Source: Symsagittifera roscoffensis
Lineage: Eukaryota; Xenacoelomorpha; Acoela; Convolutidae
NCBI RefSeq assembly: GCF_963678635.1
Contig: NC_087065.1
Location: forward strand, 25,503,254-25,567,253
DNA: 64,000 nt
Reading direction: 5' to 3'
Under the pieces are notes generated by a model, which was given only the letters and a program-made list of their open reading frames with translations, was not told the DNA's origin and made no database searches. The position numbers and the translations under genes are program-made. Below are positions 46,740 to 55,245 of the stretch, piece after piece; the first letter of the stretch is position 1; every line of letters starts with the position of its first letter.

Positions 46740-49076
46740 CTATCCAGAGTCCCAGATCAACATCAGATTACTACGCTTGGGATACCACCAGGTCTGCAGC
46801 AAGCAGTGGCAAGGAAACTCGTCATGTGTCAACATGATGCTCCTCCAATTACGTTTTCCCGAAGCTTCCAGTAATGGTTCCACTTCCATCATCACTCGGT
46901 GGACCTCATCATTCTCATCTACTGCATTGTAATCTGTGACAGTTGATCCTCTCTGTTTCTGTCTCTCGAAGTCACTGAAGTTCCCGCTCACATATCCCAT
47001 GAACTTCTTTCCTAATATTGACTCCAATTCTTCTTTGGTTCTCTCTGGAACTGCTGAGAACATCTTACATAGCAACTCGTATGACTTCTCGGACATTCTC
47101 GCCAGTCTCACACACTTCGGCACTGAGAAGGCTTGATCCACAATCGTTCTCGTACTCTTCACGTCCACAGCTACGAAATGTACAGGGTATCTGCTCTTGC
47201 ACATTGGAGCCAATGCTGAACCCACCAAATATCGTGCTCCTGATGGTCTACAATAAGTCTCACTGTGTCTGATGTTCATTTCCGTCTCGATTGCTTCCCT
47301 CCATTTTCCTATGTATTTCTGCTCAGTCTGCAGAACTCCTGGGAATACTTCTTCTACACTGATGGCCGTGACCATCTCATGTTTCTGTTCTAGATTCAAT
47401 AGTGACTCTAAAGAACCAAACATGCTGTAGAATCCTAGTTCAGTCACTAGATTCACATCGGTTCCTCCATGGCAATCTGCTATCAGTTCCGTTTCTGTTC
47501 TTGCTTTCATCACTACGTTTCCAAACAATACCGTCAATTGCTTGTGTTGTTTTTCCAGGGTCTTCAAACAGTCCAGACTTCCACAAACGTGACCCTCCAG
47601 TCCACAGACTTCCGCCAGACAGCTACCAGGTTTGACCCAGTCTTCTGGTCCCCAGCCAGGCAACTCCACTTTATCTTCTCCGTTGCTCTTAGAGGCCGTT
47701 ATCATCACATTATATATGATGTTGAGGTCACGCAGGTTACAGTCTGCATTCAGTTCCCTCTGTACGTCTTGTGACGCCCGTAATATTGAGTCAGCGTTGG
47801 TACTAGGACACCATGATGGCCTCATCAAATCCCACACTGCCATCAAGCTCGTTCTCAGTAATTCATCTGAGAATCCCAACCCAAACTCCACTCGTTTGTC
47901 AGATTTTGGTACTGAAGGTGCACTCACCTCTTCTTCCAAGACCAGTCCCAATTTGGCCTGTGGATTGTTAACGCTTTTAATCGTTACAATTCTGGACGTC
48001 CAGAATCTTAGCAACACCGCCTGCTCATAATCAAAGAAGCAATCGCGTATGTCTTCACTCAGGAAAGGATTGTACGCTATCCCTATGATCCCGGATACGT
48101 AGCTATACGATTTCTTCTTGATCGGTCCACAGTATTCACTGGATTTCGACAATGCTCCCATAAATTCTTTAGTGAGTCTCAGCTCCTTGTTTGAGAACCT
48201 CCTGATTTCGTCTATCTTTTTCATGGGTTCCAATTCCTCAGGTTCTTTCATGTTCACCCTCATCGGTTTAGTTTGCTGCATATCCAGCAGTGCTAGCAAG
48301 AATAAGGCTTTCGTTTGCTCATCGCCTTCCTTCAACATTTTAACACAAGTGTTCAATGCAGGTACTGAAATCTGCTCTATCAGGAATCGAATGAAACAGA
48401 GAGCGTCTCTCCGCTTCGCACACGCTACTGCTGCGCCCTCCTGGGCTATCAGATCCCTCAGGTTCGTCATATGGAAAACCTTATCCTCTTTGGATCTCTT
48501 CCTTTCTTCTGAATCATATTCTTCGCGAGTCAGTCCCATCATGCACCAGGCGAACCTGAGTTGCAACTCTGTTCTTACGTAAGGTACTGCCACGAGAGCA
48601 TGTATTTTTGGCGTAGTCCTCATTTCTTCTTCGAAATACCTCAATACTACTGCTTTCCATGGAAGGCTCACCAACTGCTCTATCGTTTCTGCCTGTATGT
48701 CAGACGACGCTAAAGTCCCGTACACCTTCTGCTTGAGGGTGGTGCCTTGCAACATCGTTTCCAGATAACCCTCCATGGCTTTTTCGTCTTCCAGGGCCAT
48801 TACATACCCTCTAGCCGAGTTTCGGTATTCTAACATCTCCATGTATCCACCGGTGGGTTCATCTATTGACACAGTCTCCGACACTGTTAGTCGGTTATAT
48901 TCCACTGGTGTTAGTTGTCCTGCGACACTTCCCTTTCCATGATTCATGGGAGATGGCTTGAAGTCTTTTATTGTACTCTCTCCACATTGGCTCAGTATTT
49001 CCATTTCTAAGGTTGCTCCAGTCAGAGAGCGGTCACTCCTTTTGGATTTATAACCTGTTGACTTCATCCCCGCCAT
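46740..49076 (-). CDS. ORF F of the giant element: large unknown protein, 778 residues
   Basis: It has a true ATG at 49076, overlapping the previous ORF's end by 13 nt (start and stop both within ATGGCGGGGATGA). The protein is mostly helical in appearance. Residues 60-190 are rich in Glu/Met/Leu and 190-260 carry a basic cluster. Cys/Trp-containing segments (around 440-520 and 610-640) include RPSWCPS, GWGPEDWVKPG and GARYLVGSALAPMCKS. I see no polymerase, nuclease, ATPase or capsid motif and no signal peptide. A frame-open run of this length in a damaged element shows it was under constraint until recently. It could be a structural or assembly protein of the element; that is inference only. 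Confidence 0.75.
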   Translation of the reverse strand: MAGMKSTGYKSKRSDRSLTGATLEMEILSQCGESTIKDFKPSPMNHGKGSVAGQLTPVEYNRLTVSETVSIDEPTGGYMEMLEYRNSARGYVMALEDEKAMEGYLETMLQGTTLKQKVYGTLASSDIQAETIEQLVSLPWKAVVLRYFEEEMRTTPKIHALVAVPYVRTELQLRFAWCMMGLTREEYDSEERKRSKEDKVFHMTNLRDLIAQEGAAVACAKRRDALCFIRFLIEQISVPALNTCVKMLKEGDEQTKALFLLALLDMQQTKPMRVNMKEPEELEPMKKIDEIRRFSNKELRLTKEFMGALSKSSEYCGPIKKKSYSYVSGIIGIAYNPFLSEDIRDCFFDYEQAVLLRFWTSRIVTIKSVNNPQAKLGLVLEEEVSAPSVPKSDKRVEFGLGFSDELLRTSLMAVWDLMRPSWCPSTNADSILRASQDVQRELNADCNLRDLNIIYNVMITASKSNGEDKVELPGWGPEDWVKPGSCLAEVCGLEGHVCGSLDCLKTLEKQHKQLTVLFGNVVMKARTETELIADCHGGTDVNLVTELGFYSMFGSLESLLNLEQKHEMVTAISVEEVFPGVLQTEQKYIGKWREAIETEMNIRHSETYCRPSGARYLVGSALAPMCKSRYPVHFVAVDVKSTRTIVDQAFSVPKCVRLARMSEKSYELLCKMFSAVPERTKEELESILGKKFMGYVSGNFSDFERQKQRGSTVTDYNAVDENDEVHRVMMEVEPLLEASGKRNWRSIMLTHDEFPCHCLLQTWWYPKRSNLMLIWDSG

Positions 49077-49896
49077 GAGAATGGGTGCCTCATTGCTATA
49101 TCAGTTAACATTTTATCTGTGCCAGACAGTTGATAATCACCTTGCCCCAAATCCATGACCTCCTCAACTCGTTTCCTTTTCGCTGAATTACCAGCTTTCA
49201 TCGATATTTCTGAATCCACCTTCGTCTTTCCAACTCTCCTCGGCATCACTCTGCTGCCTAACTTCATTTTCATTGCATTGATTTTATCAATCACCAATTT
49301 TGATCGCATCGTCCCTCTCCTGGTTCTTGACAGATACACCACCTCTCCTTTATCGTCCTGCGGTATTATCTTGATGGGAGAATTCGCTTCACTTTCATCA
49401 GTGGCCGAGTCGATCAATAACTCACTCAGTCTCCCTTCACAATCATCAAGCTTGTCAAGTACTTCTCTCATCAAGGGTTGGTTGAGACCCGTTTTCAGAA
49501 TGGATTGGGTCCCATAGCTCTGAACTACGGTCCAGACCTCTTCCATAAACGCCACTCTGTCCAGTTTGCATCCCGTCCTACTCTCGTGGTCTCGGTGATG
49601 TACTTCCCATTCTTCTTCGGGCAGCGTTCCCAAGAAAGGTACTCTGGCTGAGGCCTCTATTCTTCTCCTCTTAGGTGATTCCATGAGGATTCTCTGGTCG
49701 TTATTTCTTGAATTGCCAGGCGAGCTGCTCTGCGGCAAATTCCGTTTCATTTCCATAAAGGCTGACGGAGGCTCCAGTGTCGAGATGCCTTCATCCGCTG
49801 GCTCAGTCGTTTCCAACGTATCTGCATTATTCTCAAGATCACTGAAGATGTTGAAATCCAGGCTGGATGTTCCTCCTGTCGATGCCCTGTCGTCTT
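49064..49896 (-). CDS. ORF E of the giant element: nuclear-type basic/acidic protein, continuation of ORF D
   Basis: The frame is 250 codons from a TTG at 49816, but it is open upstream to the C12/G12 homopolymer at 49897-49908, where the sense continues from the ORF at 49909-50829. Before the homopolymer the good frame is ORF D's, after it this one. Visible features are an acidic Ser/Thr/Glu stretch, a likely nuclear localisation signal SPKRRRIE and a second KRKRVEE, and a helical middle with VAFMEEVWTVVQSYG. There is no known domain. It ends by overlapping the ATG of ORF F. Confidence 0.65.
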
Positions 49897-50829
49897 CCCC
49901 CCCCCCCCAGCTTGATCTTGTTGCATGGGTTCTTCGTTTTGACGGCTTCCACCCTGTCCGTCATTTCCTTCAGACTTATCCTTGTTCGAGCTCGATGGTC
50001 CTTGTTCGTCATTGTCGGCTTCTTCCTGGAATCTCGGTATGAGCAATGTACCGGCCGATTCAGCTTCCTCTTCTCCATGGACCACTTTGATTTCATCGCA
50101 GCCGAAGGGTGCTAGGAAGGTTCTCGTCTGCAGTATTCCTACCAATCTCATCTCCTGTTTTACACTAGTCAGGATCAATGAGGCTTCAGGCAGTTCGGTC
50201 CTGCCTCTCATCCTCATCGGAGCTAAGCCTAATCCCTTCCATTTCTCATCAAATCTTCCAGGCCTTGGAGTCGCGGCGTTGCTTATTCGCCTTCTCGTTG
50301 CTTGATCCGTGTATGCAAATCGTGTGTACTGTAACACGGCGGCATTTCTCCCTACAAAGTATGGATCCATCGTTCCCACGAAATTCCCCACTCTCCTTTT
50401 ATTGGTTTCGAATGCTCTCAACCTAGGAGTTTGTACCACGGAGACTGCTCCGAGCAACATCCTTCTTATCAGAGGGAATTCAGGGATTGCCTCCGGCAGC
50501 TTCTTGTAATCGCCCCAGTCCTTCGTCTCTTCTCTCACTTTGTGATATGCTGCAGTGAGACGAGGCACTCTGGTTATTTCACCATTCGTTTTATCATAGG
50601 GTCTCAGATTCCAAAGCTTTGGAAACACCTCGATGTGTCCTCTTTCTACTTCTCCCATGCGATCACGGAAGTGATCGTCAAAATTGATGACTGTCATCTC
50701 TGGCTCCGATATTTTCGCAAATAACAGACCTTCACTCATGAGCTCCCGCAATGTGTGCTGCTCACACCAGTTCAGTGTACTACCGATATGAGGTTCAGGT
50801 GCAGCACCGACCTCCTGTATGCTTCCACT
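49747..50829 (-). CDS. ORF D of the giant element: unknown protein with disordered acidic tail
   Basis: The frame is open from 50829. The first start-like codon used in automatic calling is TTG at 50751 and the first ATG is 50739. The region 50829-50772 overlaps the end of ORF C in another frame, so D may be the displaced C-terminal part of C. The ordered part (to about residue 220) includes FPKLWNLRPYD, EAIPEFPLIRRMLLGAVSV and MDPYFVGRNAAVLQYTRFAY. It is followed by a low-complexity Glu/Asp/Gln/Ser tail. After the 12-base G-run (49897-49908) the frame becomes meaningless and the sense moves to ORF E. No family was recognised. Confidence 0.65.
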   Translation of the reverse strand, partial: SGSIQEVGAAPEPHIGSTLNWCEQHTLRELMSEGLLFAKISEPEMTVINFDDHFRDRMGEVERGHIEVFPKLWNLRPYDKTNGEITRVPRLTAAYHKVREETKDWGDYKKLPEAIPEFPLIRRMLLGAVSVVQTPRLRAFETNKRRVGNFVGTMDPYFVGRNAAVLQYTRFAYTDQATRRRISNAATPRPGRFDEKWKGLGLAPMRMRGRTELPEASLILTSVKQEMRLVGILQTRTFLAPFGCDEIKVVHGEEEAESAGTLLIPRFQEEADNDEQGPSSSNKDKSEGNDGQGGSRQNEEPMQQDQAGGGGKTTGHRQEEHPAWISTSSVILRIMQIRWKRLSQRMKASRHWSLRQPLWK

Positions 50830-53210
50830 TTAACGTCAGGGAACGCAAATGTGACTGCTGGTCCATAGATCACTGTCACGAACTCCGTGACTCCTCTGAT
50901 AAGCGCCAAGGGATCGGTTCTCATGGCCAAGCTCAGATCAGTTAACAGCGGCATGCCTCCAACATGTCGTCTAACATCCTCCTTTCTCTCAATCGTCTCG
51001 TCTTCTCCCGTTCCAAAGCGATTTTGTTGCAAGAGATACTGGATAAGAGTGTGTCTCAGGTCTCTTATCTTGTTCCACGAGTCCGTGGATTTCTTCATAT
51101 CCAAGTTCCTCACTCTCTCTTTCATCTGCTCTGGACAACGTGCCAGTTTCATCAGTCCTCCCAAGTTTCCATGGGTAATTGCAATCAATGTCAGAAGTCC
51201 GCCTAGCCGCAGGTTCTGGATTCCATCGGTGAGCAGTATCGCCGGTCCTTTCACGAAACTCTCTGCTCCAAATGTCACGAACAAGGCTATTAGTTCCACT
51301 ATCGATACTTCCACTACTGCTTGGAGGAAATCTTTTATCAAGTAGTGCGAGACTTTCGGGTAAACTTTTGCCAAGAAGGACGCGGTCCATCCGGCTCCCA
51401 ACCCTTCCAGCATGCTGTCTGTCCTTTCAAAGCCCTCCTGTCCCTTCACTTCCCGGGTCCAGAAGGTTTCCAGAGTAATTTGACACATCCTGTTCACAAA
51501 TTCAGCGGTCTTTTCTCCAGCATTTTCCGCCAGGTGCACCTCCTTCAACAAGTAGGCATGTATCTTTGTGATCATCACGGGGCCTTGCTCAAAAGCATCT
51601 GCACCCAATGCCGCTACTCTAAGGTTCAGGTGTAGCCACTGGTTGGCTTCCGGCTTGGTTCTCAGAATCATCGCCTCCAGATGAGCTCTCATCTCTAGTG
51701 AATTTTTCCTTCTTGTGTATTCACCTGCCACTTCCATTGCTCGGAACCATAAGTCGTTGGACATTGCCGCGATCACTCGATGTTCGTCGTCTATTCCCGG
51801 TTTCAGTTTGAGTTGTCGACTGAAATTGGACAGTTCCAACCCCAGCACTTCGTCCAACACTAACATGTGTAGCGCGTGGTCCTTGAATCCTCTCATCGCG
51901 TTTGAGATATCTGACCATACTGCAGGCAGTTCAGCCTTAAGTGGCCTCAGGTTCTCCATCTCTATCATGCGATTCGGGGCTGATATGATCACATCATATT
52001 TTCCTTCCGAACGTAAGGCCACAATCGCATACACAAATTTCAGTCCATCCGGGAGATGTGCATATCCCGGAGACAACGCGAATACTACTCTCAGTGTCAC
52101 TTTATTGAATGACCCCTCCTTCGTCGCATCCACCACTTCACCCATCGACTCAACGATATCTTTTATCGCTGACCATACAGCGTTCTCTGCCATTGTAGGA
52201 TCTCTGAGTCTGCTCAGAAAACCTCTACTGTGTAGATGGTCATTGATGCCAGCGAACACGATCGTAATTGGGTTCATGTCCGTCTGCCTTTGCACCCCTA
52301 TAGCCAAAGATATCGATTGCAGTAAGTCCAAGTCGACCGCTGCCAACATTATGACGTCCGGCCAAAACAAAGACTTGGAGGTGTACACGAACTCTGAATT
52401 CGCTACTACCATAATCTTGGCCTTCCTCATTTCTGCTTTGTCGTAGGCGGCGAAGATGGTCTCATCTTTCTTTATCGCTGTCAATCCGCCATATCTTTGG
52501 ACATCACCATCTTGGTTCACTAGTTTTGGGTATACTCTTTCCTTCACATGACCAGGGGGTGTCGTCAGCTGCCTGAATATCTTCACGTGTTGTCCAATCG
52601 GCGCTCTCGTCGTCAGGAATCTTCCTGGTCTCTCTTCACAATTCCCCTCATCATGATCCAACCTCACATCTTGCAATGGTCTCGCATTCACTGGTCCCAT
52701 CGTGTTGTTAGAGGGCAGTCCCTCCAAGTCAGCAAATCTCAAGGCCGTCGTGGAGCTGAAATTTATGCTAGCGGCTATCAACCAGTCTACGCCGGTTATC
52801 GAGTACAATCTGCTCACGGATAGCATCGCTCCATCCAGCATCCTCCTTGCATCTTCGATGAAGCTTACTCTCTGGAGATCCAGCTTCATTAACTCGTCCT
52901 TGTATATATGCCAGGGAGACGGTATGGGTCTTGACCACATCAACGAGCCTCTGCTCGGACGTCTCTCCTCTCGAATGGTATTTGTCGTCTCCGATCTAGT
53001 GTCCGATCTAGACGTGCCGGCTGTCTCTTCGATCGGGTTGACAGGTCCTATTCTTCTCCTAGGATGGAGGGTTCTCCTCATCGGTGCCTCTCCCAATCGA
53101 TCCTGTACTTCGGTCCTTTGACCTGGTTCACTGGAGCTTTGTTGCCTGTAGTTCGTGACGGCCGGGACCACCCAAGCGTGTTTCCAGGCTAGGGGGCACA
53201 AAGGTGGTAA
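50772..53210 (-). CDS. ORF C of the giant element: 809-codon protein with a degenerate SGNH-like segment
   Basis: The frame is open from 53210 and the automatic start is TTG (53201). The first ATG is about residue 41, so translation probably enters from ORF B by a frame change or re-initiation. Residues 1-90 are disordered and Arg/Ser/Thr-rich. Residues 95-150 are helical. Residues 262-325 have the strand-helix-strand pattern of a flavodoxin-like fold ending in FAGINDHLHSRGF, which resembles block III (G-x-N-D) of SGNH hydrolases. No GDS serine or D-x-x-H partner is evident, so this would be an inactive second copy. Residues 545-700 are leucine-rich with long hydrophobic helices (LIALFVTFGAE, LGGLLTLIAITHGNLGGL). 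It ends TGA at 50772 with ORF D already open. Confidence 0.7.
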   Translation of the reverse strand, partial: LPPLCPLAWKHAWVVPAVTNYRQQSSSEPGQRTEVQDRLGEAPMRRTLHPRRRIGPVNPIEETAGTSRSDTRSETTNTIREERRPSRGSLMWSRPIPSPWHIYKDELMKLDLQRVSFIEDARRMLDGAMLSVSRLYSITGVDWLIAASINFSSTTALRFADLEGLPSNNTMGPVNARPLQDVRLDHDEGNCEERPGRFLTTRAPIGQHVKIFRQLTTPPGHVKERVYPKLVNQDGDVQRYGGLTAIKKDETIFAAYDKAEMRKAKIMVVANSEFVYTSKSLFWPDVIMLAAVDLDLLQSISLAIGVQRQTDMNPITIVFAGINDHLHSRGFLSRLRDPTMAENAVWSAIKDIVESMGEVVDATKEGSFNKVTLRVVFALSPGYAHLPDGLKFVYAIVALRSEGKYDVIISAPNRMIEMENLRPLKAELPAVWSDISNAMRGFKDHALHMLVLDEVLGLELSNFSRQLKLKPGIDDEHRVIAAMSNDLWFRAMEVAGEYTRRKNSLEMRAHLEAMILRTKPEANQWLHLNLRVAALGADAFEQGPVMITKIHAYLLKEVHLAENAGEKTAEFVNRMCQITLETFWTREVKGQEGFERTDSMLEGLGAGWTASFLAKVYPKVSHYLIKDFLQAVVEVSIVELIALFVTFGAESFVKGPAILLTDGIQNLRLGGLLTLIAITHGNLGGLMKLARCPEQMKERVRNLDMKKSTDSWNKIRDLRHTLIQYLLQQNRFGTGEDETIERKEDVRRHVGGMPLLTDLSLAMRTDPLALIRGVTEFVTVIYGPAVTFAFPDVKVEAYRRSVLHLNLISVVH

Positions 53211-54120
53211 TCACCGCGTCACTCACTGTTCCTTCTTCCTTCAGCACTCCTGTGTCAAAGCGTTCTGCTTCCAGCTCGTCCAACCGCTCTTGGAAGACTC
53301 GATTCAACCAAGCTTGTCCTTCGATACTGTCGAAGTGGATGCCGTCCGTGGTCAGTCTGGCCTGATCCATAGCTCTCAACTCATGTTCGATGTCCATGAG
53401 GATCATTCTTCCGGCGTTTCGACTTGCGAGGTTCCTCAAGATGTTATTCCACCTGACGCCTCCCTCGTTGTGCCTTCTTCCTGATGCTGTCAGGCTTCTC
53501 GCGTTCATTGGCACAGTGCAAACGGTCAGTACCGCGCAATTGAATTTCTGCCAGAGGGTCGTAAACAAACACACCATCATTGACTCCCATAGTGCTTCCT
53601 GCTCATCTGAACCTCTGGAGATGTCATTCGTCCCAACTAAGATCATCACATTGGGAATCCTCACTGGATTCATCAGTTCCACCATCCGATATACTTGGGC
53701 TATCGTCGCGCCTCCAAAGGCCATCACCGTGGTGACCCACGAGGTCCTCAAATTCGACAGCACTCTGACCAAGCTGTCTCCCAGTATCAGATGAGATGTC
53801 CCGAGTGGTGGTTGCTGCAGGTTTACAGCCGGGCTCCAAGTAGCTCGATTGAAGCAGGCCCTCGGATCTGTCTCCGGAACTCCCGTGAAATTATACTTCA
53901 ATTGATTATTCTTTTGCACGTCTATTATGCGAGACACTTTCTTCGCTGGCATCTTCCGTACTCTCCTCTCTGGGATTTTCGAGCTCCCCATGAGTGGTGT
54001 CACGTCACTTATCCCCTGTCTGATCACGGTCTGGGAGAGTCGTACTCTGCCCGTGTCGTCAATCGTTCCATAGGGTGCAGTCACCCCGGAACCTGGCGCA
54101 TTCTTGTCAAGAGCTCCATC
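53128..54120 (-). CDS. ORF B of the giant element: SGNH/GDSL-family hydrolase
   Basis: The family hydrolyses esters (lipids, acetyl groups on sugars) with a Ser-Asp-His triad. All blocks are visible, numbering from the GTG at 54084: block I ILGDSLVR (nucleophile S104), block II AFGGATIAQ (G124), block III LVGTNDIS (N153), block V TTDGIHFD (D247, H250). Spacing and size (about 175 residues from I to V) suit a complete, potentially active domain. An N-terminal basic linker (IPERRVRKMPAKKVSR) precedes it. There is no signal peptide, so it probably acts inside the cell or in the particle. The called start is GTG, overlapping the stop of ORF A by 4 nt (GTGA), and the frame is open further upstream, so expression by re-initiation or as the continuation of ORF A is likely. 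Esterase domains are known in some LINEs and giant rotifer elements; in a Ty3 element it is unusual. Confidence 0.85.
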   Translation of the reverse strand, partial: DGALDKNAPGSGVTAPYGTIDDTGRVRLSQTVIRQGISDVTPLMGSSKIPERRVRKMPAKKVSRIIDVQKNNQLKYNFTGVPETDPRACFNRATWSPAVNLQQPPLGTSHLILGDSLVRVLSNLRTSWVTTVMAFGGATIAQVYRMVELMNPVRIPNVMILVGTNDISRGSDEQEALWESMMVCLFTTLWQKFNCAVLTVCTVPMNARSLTASGRRHNEGGVRWNNILRNLASRNAGRMILMDIEHELRAMDQARLTTDGIHFDSIEGQAWLNRVFQERLDELEAERFDTGVLKEEGTVSDAVITTFVPPSLETRLGGPGRHELQATKLQ

Positions 54121-54851
54121 GGGGACTGCCCACGAGGAATATCCCTTGCAGGTATCACTTTCTCCACGGCCGTTGTCAACGCCATCTGCTCCGATCGCTC
54201 TTTGTACTCCTGTCTTAAGCGCTCAATCTCTTGACCCTGCTTTTTGTTGCAGTCTGCAAACTTTCTCCACATGTCCCGATCTTCCTCCATCTGGAGCATG
54301 CTTCTGGTCATCTCGTCCAGCTCCTTCTTCGTACTTTTCAGTTCATCGTTCATCTCATCCAGATCTTGCATGGTTTGGTTCGTCTGAACTTCCTGTCCTA
54401 CTTTCGCCCTTTTTGGTGGCACAGCTGCTCTCAGTGGTGAACCAGACGAGGTCGCCTCGCTGTTCATCTCCCGATGCATTCTCGTCAGCCCAGGTTTGGG
54501 CTTGGAGGGCATTGGCATCTCACCTGGTTGGTAGGTCCTAGAACTTCCCAATCCAGGCTCATTCGCCAAGTCACTCCCTGAGAGAGCCCCGTTTCTCCAC
54601 CTCATCACTCTCATGTTCGGGTGGTCTAGTACTCCTCTTTCTCCATATGCTACCATCAACAGGACTTCCGTGGGGCGGTCCCCACGGTTGTCGTGCCCCA
54701 AGATGTTGATCAGGGCGGTCAGCAACATGACTACCTCTGGGTCCTCCAGAGCGAAGTCTCGATCGATCAGCCGACGATAGATCGCATCTATCATCGGTCT
54801 TACATATGCCTCTGCCAGGTCCATCAATTCATCCAAGTTGAAGTTATCCAT
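54081..54851 (-). CDS. ORF A of the giant element: helical/coiled-coil protein with NLS, first ORF of the second block
   Basis: It has a true ATG at 54851 and 256 residues. Residues 5-70 form a helical region (LDELMDLAEAYVRPMIDAIY, then PEVVMLLTALINILG). Residues 95-150 are a Pro/Ser-rich linker with a likely nuclear localisation signal PPKRAKV at about 145. Residues 155-235 are a clear coiled coil (Leu/Met/Glu/Lys heptads, DELKSTKKELDEMTRSMLQM). It probably oligomerises. It is the only member of the block besides ORF F whose reading starts at a proper ATG, and a splice acceptor lies about 80 nt upstream. It ends TGA overlapping ORF B. Confidence 0.75.
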   Translation of the reverse strand: MDNFNLDELMDLAEAYVRPMIDAIYRRLIDRDFALEDPEVVMLLTALINILGHDNRGDRPTEVLLMVAYGERGVLDHPNMRVMRWRNGALSGSDLANEPGLGSSRTYQPGEMPMPSKPKPGLTRMHREMNSEATSSGSPLRAAVPPKRAKVGQEVQTNQTMQDLDEMNDELKSTKKELDEMTRSMLQMEEDRDMWRKFADCNKKQGQEIERLRQEYKERSEQMALTTAVEKVIPARDIPRGQSPMELLTRMRQVPG

Positions 54852-55245
54852 TCTATTCTTTCAAGTTTGATTTGATTCGATTCTATTCCAAGATTTTGAC
54901 TCAAGTGAGTAATTAAATGATCATTCAGGATCTAGAAAACAAGTCATAAATATCACAATTGTCAGTTTCACCTTAACATATATCGTTAAAATATGCTTAA
55001 AAACAGTTCAGATAAAAAAATATTTATCCTAAAATTTATTAAAATCAATCGGTCTCTAAAATTTTGGAATTCGACCTAAAATTGGACAGTCCAAACTTTG
55101 GATCTATTCCTAAGATCGTCATTTAGTTGTTCATGGTCACTAACCCCTACTTACCCATGATCTTAATAACCTAACATAACATAACATAACATAACACATC
55201 TTACATACAACTTAGTCTTTGGCCTAACACTCTCTCGTACATCAC
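54852..55245 (-). other. Gap between pol and the second coding block
   Basis: 394 AT-rich bases without an ORF lie between pol and ORF A. The gap holds a pentanucleotide run (AACAT repeated four or five times at 55171-55196 on the plus strand), several AATAAA/TATA-like strings, and the splice acceptor listed separately. The sharp drop in GC marks it as a leader rather than coding. Confidence 0.6.
54931..54962 (-). promoter_or_regulatory. Candidate 3' splice site for a subgenomic mRNA of the second block
   Basis: On the minus strand TTATGACTTGTTTTCTAG, with the AG at 54933-54932, has a pyrimidine tract and a plausible branch A. Splicing here would place ORF A's ATG about 80 nt into the last exon, as the env genes of errantiviruses and retroviruses are placed. 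The matching donor would be in the leader beyond the window edge. Confidence 0.45.

Noticed and set aside
50772-50829. Programmed -1 frameshift between ORFs C and D
   Set aside because: The overlap lacks an X-XXY-YYZ slippery heptamer and no obvious pseudoknot follows; a simple indel is more likely.
53128-54084. ATGA-type start/stop coupling between ORFs A and B
   Set aside because: The overlap is GTGA, not ATGA, and the ORF B frame is open upstream of it, so re-initiation at this exact codon is not supported.
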